Assembly: GCA_964436825.1 (NCBI GenBank)
Contig: CAYTEO010000065.1
Span: 1-11,018 of the forward strand
From: CAYTEO01 sp964436825
Lineage (GTDB): Bacteria; Krumholzibacteriota; Krumholzibacteriia; LZORAL124-64-63
Length of the DNA: 11,018 nt
Direction: 5' to 3'
Position 1 is the stretch's first letter. Every line of letters starts with the position of its first letter. This document shows, one piece after another, positions 7,476 through 11,018 of the stretch. The notes beneath the pieces were generated by a model that saw only the letters and a program-made list of their open reading frames with translations, was not told the DNA's origin and ran no database searches. The position numbers and the translations under genes are program-made.

Positions 7476-8806
7476 GCGGGCGAGGCCTCCGTGAGGGACC
7501 TGTACCGGCGACCGATCCCGATGGCCAGCAGCAACCAGACGAGCACCAGCGCGACGTTGACCAGGGCGAACTCCCGGATGGCGAAACCGATGTGGACGCC
7601 GATGAAGACGACCACGGCCGACAGGACGTCGCCGCTGCGGACGAAGAAGGTGTCGACGGCCAGCTTGCCCTGGTACTTGGCGTCGCGGCTCGTCGGCAGG
7701 AAGAGGGTCTGCCGCGTCGTGTTCTGCAGGGAGTAGTCGGTGGAGTTCTCCAGGCTCTTGATCAGCCGGATGATCGCCAGCGACGAGGTGAAGCCCATCA
7801 GGGAGTAGCCGCCCAGGGCGATGACCGGCAGGAAGAACAGGGCCACCCGCACCCCCAGGTACTTCAGGATCCGGGAGACGAGCAGCAGCTGCATCAGGGC
7901 GCTGAGAATGTTGACCAGGGTGAAGAAGCCGGCGTAGAACCCGCCGATGATCTGCTCGGCGGAGTGGCCCGGACCGACCGTCCGGATGGCCACCTCCTGC
8001 ACCTTGCTGGCCAGGATGTACTCGCCGTTGGTGTTGACCAGGTTCGCCACCAGGAGCATCAGGGCGATCAGCAGCAGGTAACGGTCCCGGAAGACGAGCC
8101 GCAGGCCGGAGACGGCCAGACGGGCCGACTTCTCCTCCAGGTCGGCGATCTGGAGCATCCGCTGGTGGGCCAGGCGGCGTTCCCGCACGACGACGGCCCG
8201 GATCAGGCCGGCGCACACCAGCAGCAGCCCGGCCGCCACGAGCATCATCTCGTAGGGGCCGATCCCCAGGGAGAAGAGGCGGCCGGCGATCCAGGAGCCG
8301 GCGATGGCCCCCAGGGAACTCCCCACCGCGATCAGGGGGAAGATCCGCTTCCCCTGCTCGGGGGTGTAGAGGTCGTTGGCGAACGACCAGGTCTGGGCGA
8401 TCGTCGTCAGGCTGAAGATCCCCACCCAGAGATAGAAGACGACCCCGAGGTAGGGCGTGTGCATCCGCGCCAGCAGGTAGAAGAGGGCGAGGTTGCCCGC
8501 ATAGAACAGCATGATCCGGTTGATGAGCTTGATCCTGCCGGTCCGGCGGACCAGGGAGCAGTAGAGCGGGATGGCGCCGAACAGCAGCACGACCTGGCCG
8601 GCGGAGGCGTAGCTCTTCACCTCCGCGCCGCCCCCCATCAGGATCAGCGGCTCGCGGACCGTCTTGAGGATGTAGTAGCCGGTCAGCAGCAGGAACAGGT
8701 CCAGGGCGAGCAGCAGCGCCGACCCGGTCTCTCCCGGACGCAGTTCCGTGATCAGGGAGAGGGGGTTGAACCTGCTGGTGCGTGACTTGGCCCGGTTGGT
8801 CGTCAC
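7472..8806 (-). CDS. Tlc/NTP-NDP exchange-type nucleotide transporter homologue (12 TM)
   Basis: A polytopic inner-membrane protein of 444 residues from the preferred GTG start. Twelve hydrophobic segments can be marked, from SALLLALDLFLLLTGYYIL to VALVLVWLLLAIGIG. Family-like motifs, numbered from the GTG, are YTPEQGKRIFPLIAVGSSLG (147-166), NTNGEYIL (258-265), and SLENSTDYSLQNTTRQ (351-366) followed by LFLPTSRDAKYQGK. These match the Tlc ATP/ADP translocase-like family within the MFS-related transporters. Obligate intracellular bacteria use such carriers to import host ATP, whereas homologues in free-living bacteria have no settled substrate. The start is uncertain: the frame stays open to a TTG at 8878 (468 aa), but neither start has a strong Shine-Dalgarno. 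I choose the GTG at 8806 because a TATACT box at 8863-8858 lies at a suitable distance upstream and the family-like sequence begins shortly after it. The stop overlaps the next gene by ATGA, so it is the first gene of the operon. Confidence 0.87.
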   Translation of the reverse strand: MTTNRAKSRTSRFNPLSLITELRPGETGSALLLALDLFLLLTGYYILKTVREPLILMGGGAEVKSYASAGQVVLLFGAIPLYCSLVRRTGRIKLINRIMLFYAGNLALFYLLARMHTPYLGVVFYLWVGIFSLTTIAQTWSFANDLYTPEQGKRIFPLIAVGSSLGAIAGSWIAGRLFSLGIGPYEMMLVAAGLLLVCAGLIRAVVVRERRLAHQRMLQIADLEEKSARLAVSGLRLVFRDRYLLLIALMLLVANLVNTNGEYILASKVQEVAIRTVGPGHSAEQIIGGFYAGFFTLVNILSALMQLLLVSRILKYLGVRVALFFLPVIALGGYSLMGFTSSLAIIRLIKSLENSTDYSLQNTTRQTLFLPTSRDAKYQGKLAVDTFFVRSGDVLSAVVVFIGVHIGFAIREFALVNVALVLVWLLLAIGIGRRYRSLTEASPA

Positions 8807-8857
8807 GGGTGGCTCGCTTCGCTGAGGTGGTCTGCCGGCTTTCCAGGGATGGCCGCA

Positions 8858-8863
8858 AGTATA
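8858..8863 (-). promoter_or_regulatory. Candidate -10 box for the transporter-barrel-lipoprotein operon
   Basis: TATACT reads on the minus strand from 8863 to 8858. It would give a start near 8851 and a leader of about 45 bases before the GTG at 8806. The -35 region is poor (ATGCAT-like). If this promoter is used, the longer TTG start at 8878 would be excluded. A second minus-strand TATACT lies at 8955-8950 inside the palindrome. Confidence 0.3.
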
Positions 8864-8930
8864 GGTCACGGTTGCCAATGATGCATGGGTGAATCGGGAG
8901 TTGTCGATCCGGGGATAGCCGGGAACCCTC

Positions 8931-8959
8931 TTGCGCTTTCCTTGTTATGAGTATATGCT
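8931..8959 (+). promoter_or_regulatory. Candidate promoter of the DUF134-DUF5320 operon
   Basis: TTGCGC (8931-8936) and TATGCT (8954-8959) are separated by 17 bases, giving a plausible sigma-70 promoter with a start near 8966 and a leader of about 39 bases before the ATG at 9005. The -10 lies inside the 22-bp palindrome, so a protein bound there should block it. Confidence 0.45.
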
Positions 8960-8965
8960 AATAAC
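8944..8965. promoter_or_regulatory. 22-bp AT-rich near-palindrome, probable operator
   Basis: The left half begins GTTATGAG (8944-8951) and the right half ends CTAATAAC (8958-8965). Nine of eleven base pairs are symmetric about 8954.5, including the central ATAT. It is an AT island in a GC-rich neighbourhood. It covers the plus-strand -10 (8954-8959) and a minus-strand TATACT (8955-8950). It lies between divergent genes, one of which encodes a helix-turn-helix protein, so control of one or both directions by DUF134 is the simplest reading. The regulator assignment is inference. Confidence 0.45.
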
Positions 8966-9004
8966 GAGCGACGCGCACGAGACCGGTCAGCCGGGAGGAG
9001 GACG

Positions 9005-9487
9005 ATGGTCAGACCGCTGAAAACGAGACGCGTCCGGCACGATCCGCCGACCGTCTACTTCAAGCCCCACGGCGTGCCGCTACGGCTGCTCAGGGAGGTG
9101 ACCCTCTCGCTGGACGAGCTGGAGGCGCTGCGCCTGGCCGACCTGGAGGAGCTCTCCCAGGAGGAGGCCGGCCAGCGGATGGGGGTCTCCCGGGCGACGT
9201 TCGGTCGGATCGCCGCCCGCGCCCGGGCCAAGGTGGCCGAGGCGCTGGTCCACGGCCACGCCATCCGGGTCGAGGGGGGCGAGGTGGAACTGGTCGACGA
9301 CGAGTTCGCTCCCGGCCCGGGGCGCCGGGGTCGCGGCTTCGGCCGCGGCTTCGGCCGCGGTGCCGGCGGCCGGGGAGCCGGTCGCCGCTGGGCGGTGCCA
9401 CCGCCCGCGGCCGTGCCGGGGATCGACAACGAGGATGACGACGGCGACGCAGCCGCCGCCGGATCGGAAGAGGATACCCGAGCATGA
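9005..9487 (+). CDS. DUF134 family helix-turn-helix DNA-binding protein with a GRG-rich tail
   Basis: A 160-residue protein. Residues 1-100 are a typical DUF134 (PF02001) protein: MVRPLKTRRVRHDPPTVYFK, then the EVTLSLDELEALRLADLEEL helix region, and a helix-turn-helix at about 49-78 (ELSQEEAGQRMGVSRATFGR). The helix-turn-helix is followed by ARARAKVAEALVHGHAIRVEGG. Family members are presumed transcription factors of unknown target, often next to NifX/NifB-like iron-molybdenum-cofactor proteins or DUF5320 genes. Unusual here is a tail: a Gly/Arg repeat (RGRGFGRGFGRGAGGRGAGRR, about 108-128), a Pro/Ala hinge, and an acidic end (DNEDDDGD, 141-148). The usual family length is about 100 residues, so about 60 are extra. 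A strong GGAGGAG lies before the ATG. The next gene begins 12 bases after the stop. It may bind the palindrome in its own promoter. Confidence 0.9.
   Translation: MVRPLKTRRVRHDPPTVYFKPHGVPLRLLREVTLSLDELEALRLADLEELSQEEAGQRMGVSRATFGRIAARARAKVAEALVHGHAIRVEGGEVELVDDEFAPGPGRRGRGFGRGFGRGAGGRGAGRRWAVPPPAAVPGIDNEDDDGDAAAAGSEEDTRA
9332..9355 (+). repeat. Two tandem 12-bp repeats coding for RGFG units
   Basis: CGCGGCTTCGGC occurs twice in direct tandem (9332-9343 and 9344-9355) and begins a third, diverged copy. It is in frame and encodes the RGFG-RGFG-RGAG stretch of the DUF134 tail. Slippage at such repeats could lengthen or shorten the tail without changing the frame. Confidence 0.6.
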
Positions 9488-9499
9488 AGGAGGTGTGAG

Positions 9500-9742
9500 A
9501 TGCCAGGTGGAGATCGGACGGGCCCGCTGGGCCAGGGCCCGCGCACGGGACGAGGCCTGGGCTGGTGCAACGACAACGACCGGCCCGGCTACGCCGACCC
9601 GGCACCGGGCCGCGGACTGGGGCTTGGCCGCGGTCGCGGCGCCGTCATGGGCCGGGGACTGGGCCGCGGACTCGGCCGTGGCGCCGGTCGCGGCCGGGGC
9701 CGTGGGCCGGGCCGCGGCGGCGGACGCGGCCGGGGCTGGTAG
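9500..9742 (+). CDS. DUF5320-type small Gly/Arg-rich protein
   Basis: An 80-residue protein. The start MPGGDRTGPLGQGPRTGRG and the following LGWC match the N-terminal pattern of the DUF5320 family (MPxxDxTGPxGxGPxTGxxxGxC), whose function is not known. Cys23 is the conserved cysteine. After a short DNDRPGYADPAPG segment the remainder (about 38-80) is almost only GRG, GLG and GAG units ending GRGRGW. It is very basic, disordered in style, and similar to RGG-type nucleic-acid-binding tails. A near-perfect Shine-Dalgarno (AAGGAGGTG) overlaps the stop of the DUF134 gene, so the two genes form one operon. Related pairs usually sit with a NifX-like or MinD-like ATPase gene, which is absent here. 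Confidence 0.82.
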   Translation: MPGGDRTGPLGQGPRTGRGLGWCNDNDRPGYADPAPGRGLGLGRGRGAVMGRGLGRGLGRGAGRGRGRGPGRGGGRGRGW

Positions 9743-9760
9743 CCCCGTCACGACAGCCAC

Positions 9761-9794
9761 GGTGAGGGGGTCGCCCGGCCGCGGCCCCCTCGCC
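9761..9794 (+). terminator. GC-rich hairpin after the DUF5320 gene, possible terminator
   Basis: GGTGAGGGGG (9761-9770) pairs with CCCCCTCGCC (9785-9794) with one G-T wobble, giving a ten-bp stem and a 14-base loop, 19 bases after the stop at 9742. No T-run follows, so it is not a canonical intrinsic terminator. It may act as a 3' stabilising structure or a factor-assisted stop. The remainder of the spacer up to 9888 shows nothing else clear. Confidence 0.4.
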
Positions 9795-9888
9795 GCGTCT
9801 CCCGGTGAATCCCCTTGCCCGCCGCGGCCGACGGCGTCAGCATGGGGACGGTCACCCTTCACCGACGTCCCTTTCCCGCGAGGTCACC

Positions 9889-11018
9889 GTGTCGCAACGC
9901 GAGGTCATCGTCATCCTCAGGCCTGGCCGCGACCAGCCCCTGCGCGACGGTCGGCCCTGGATCTACAAGGGGGCCGTCCAGCGCCTGCGCGGCTACAGCG
10001 AGCCGGGCCAGCCGTGCCGCTTCGTCACCACCGGCGGCGAGGTGCTGGGCCACGGTTTCTGCAACGCCGACTCGCTGATCCTGGGTCGGTTCGTCGACAG
10101 GGAGCGGCCGTTCGGGCCGGGACTGGTCCGCGGTCGCCTGGAGGCCGCCCTGCTGCGACGGGCGCGATGGGGCCTGGGCGACGGCGGCGTCCTGTCCGGG
10201 ACGACCGGCGCCATGACCGACGCCTACCGCCTGGTCAACGGCGAGGGGGACGGTCTGCCGGGGCTGGTCGTCGATCGCTACGGCCCCGGGATCGCCGTCC
10301 AGTTCCTGGCGGCAGGGATGGAGCGGATCCGCGAGGCGATCCTCGACGCCCTGCGGGAACTGCTGGCGCCGGCGTTCATCGTGGAACGGAGCGACACGGC
10401 CGCCCGCGAGGAGGAGGGGCTCCCGCCGGCCGCAGGCGTGCTCCAGGGCACACCGCCCGAACCGTTGCTCGTTCGCGAGGGCGGCCTGGAGTACGAGGTC
10501 TCCCTGCTGGTCGGTCACAAGACGGGTCTCTACCTGGACCAGCGGGAGAACCGGCGCCTGCTGCGACGGCTGGCCGACGGCGCGTCGGTCCTGGACGGCT
10601 TCTGCTACAGCGGCGGGTTCGCCCTGGCCGCGGCCGCCGGCGGGGCGCGGCGCGTGGTCGCGGTGGACACCTCGCGCACCGCCCTGGCCCTGGCGCGACG
10701 CAACCTGGAGCGCAACGGCCACGCCCGCCTGGCCGGCGACGTGCTGCGGGAGGACATGTTCCGCTTCCTGCGCCCAGGCCGGGAGCGGTACGATCTGATC
10801 GTCCTGGACCCGCCCAAGTTCGCCCGGCGCCGCGCGGAACTGGACCGCGCCCTGGAGGGATATCGCGAGCTGAACCGCCTCGCCCTCACCGCCCTGGCCC
10901 CCGGCGGGATGATGCTGACCTTCTCCTGCAGCGGCCTGGTGGGAGCGGGACCGTTCCAGCGGGCGGTCCAGGAGGCGGCCGTGGAGGCCGGCCGGCGCCT
11001 GGACGTCCTGCAGCGACT
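9889..11018 (+). CDS. Class I SAM-dependent rRNA methyltransferase, RlmI/RlmK (YccW) family, 3' end beyond the window
   Basis: The frame opens at GTG 9889 and stays open to the last base, 376 residues. E. coli RlmI, which makes m5C1962 in 23S rRNA, has about 396, so only the C-terminal tail is missing. Residues 1-75 fit the N-terminal PUA-like domain (VILRPGRDQPLRDGRPWIYKG pattern). Then come DGLPGLVVDRYG (121-132), ERSDTAAREEEGL (166-178) and GHKTGLYLDQRENR (209-222). The SAM-binding motif is VLDGFCYSGGFAL (234-246), with the acidic D260 after it; LIVLDPPKFA (303-312) and FSCSG (345-349) follow. The Cys347 in SCSG fits the m5C methyltransferase catalytic cysteine. A weak AGGT lies four bases upstream of the GTG, and there is no better in-frame start just upstream. 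The gene stands alone after the hairpin and is probably an unrelated housekeeping gene. The exact target base cannot be told from the sequence. Confidence 0.92.
   Translation, partial: MSQREVIVILRPGRDQPLRDGRPWIYKGAVQRLRGYSEPGQPCRFVTTGGEVLGHGFCNADSLILGRFVDRERPFGPGLVRGRLEAALLRRARWGLGDGGVLSGTTGAMTDAYRLVNGEGDGLPGLVVDRYGPGIAVQFLAAGMERIREAILDALRELLAPAFIVERSDTAAREEEGLPPAAGVLQGTPPEPLLVREGGLEYEVSLLVGHKTGLYLDQRENRRLLRRLADGASVLDGFCYSGGFALAAAAGGARRVVAVDTSRTALALARRNLERNGHARLAGDVLREDMFRFLRPGRERYDLIVLDPPKFARRRAELDRALEGYRELNRLALTALAPGGMMLTFSCSGLVGAGPFQRAVQEAAVEAGRRLDVLQR

Noticed and set aside
6111..8858. A single 915-residue minus-strand protein fusing transporter-region sequence to the barrel
   Set aside because: The N-terminal part is an out-of-frame reading of the transporter gene. 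A clear signal peptide and Shine-Dalgarno mark the barrel start at 7475.
9332..9740. Repeated GC-rich units resembling a short repeat array
   Set aside because: They are in-frame codons for GRG-type protein repeats, with no unique spacers, so not a CRISPR array.
9055..9862. Minus-strand open frames opposite DUF134 and DUF5320
   Set aside because: Low-complexity Pro/Arg/Ala sequence without a domain or good start. The plus-strand genes have family motifs and strong ribosome-binding sites.
9859..10722. A 287-codon minus-strand frame opposite the methyltransferase
   Set aside because: No recognisable motifs, and the opposite strand encodes a complete series of RlmI-family motifs in one frame.

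Overview
The window is GC-rich (roughly two thirds G+C by eye) and comes from a Gram-negative (diderm) bacterium. It encodes an RND-type inner-membrane pump, an Omp85-type outer-membrane barrel, a lipobox lipoprotein and an exopolysaccharide-type sugar transferase. The lineage cannot be fixed from the sequence. Protein style (GC-rich, Arg/Gly/Ala/Asp-heavy, a free-living-type Tlc nucleotide translocase homologue, a DUF134/DUF5320 pair) would fit a deltaproteobacterium or a related deep-branching phylum, but this is only an impression.

Layout. Everything from 1 to about 8.8 kb is on the minus strand; from about 8.95 kb to the end everything is on the plus strand. Read in transcription order, the minus arm starts with three translationally coupled genes. 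These are a 12-helix Tlc/NTP-NDP-exchange-type transporter (7472-8806), a POTRA-less Omp85-like beta-barrel (6111-7475), and a 550-residue lipoprotein with kinase-like motifs (4462-6114). Each pair shares an ATGA stop/start overlap. After a 128-bp spacer comes a complete RND permease (1253-4333) without a visible membrane-fusion or outer-membrane-factor partner. A 190-bp AT-richer spacer with two inverted repeats then precedes a monotopic phosphoglycosyl transferase (292-1062), followed by the start of an unidentified exported protein (1-139).

The plus arm opens from a divergent promoter region carrying a near-perfect 22-bp AT-rich palindrome over the -10 box. It encodes a DUF134 helix-turn-helix protein (9005-9487) and a tiny DUF5320 Gly/Arg-rich protein (9500-9742), both with GRG-repeat tails. 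A GC-rich hairpin separates them from an RlmI/RlmK-family rRNA methyltransferase (9889 to beyond the window edge).

How the genes may work together. The most striking unit is the coupled operon of nucleotide translocase, outer-membrane barrel and kinase-like lipoprotein. One inference is an envelope system in which a nucleotide carrier supplies a nucleotide to an extracytoplasmic kinase-fold enzyme next to a dedicated barrel. The motifs are visible in the sequence; the functional link is hypothesis. No tRNA, rRNA, CRISPR array, insertion sequence or prophage signature was seen, and no gene-free stretch exceeds 300 bases.
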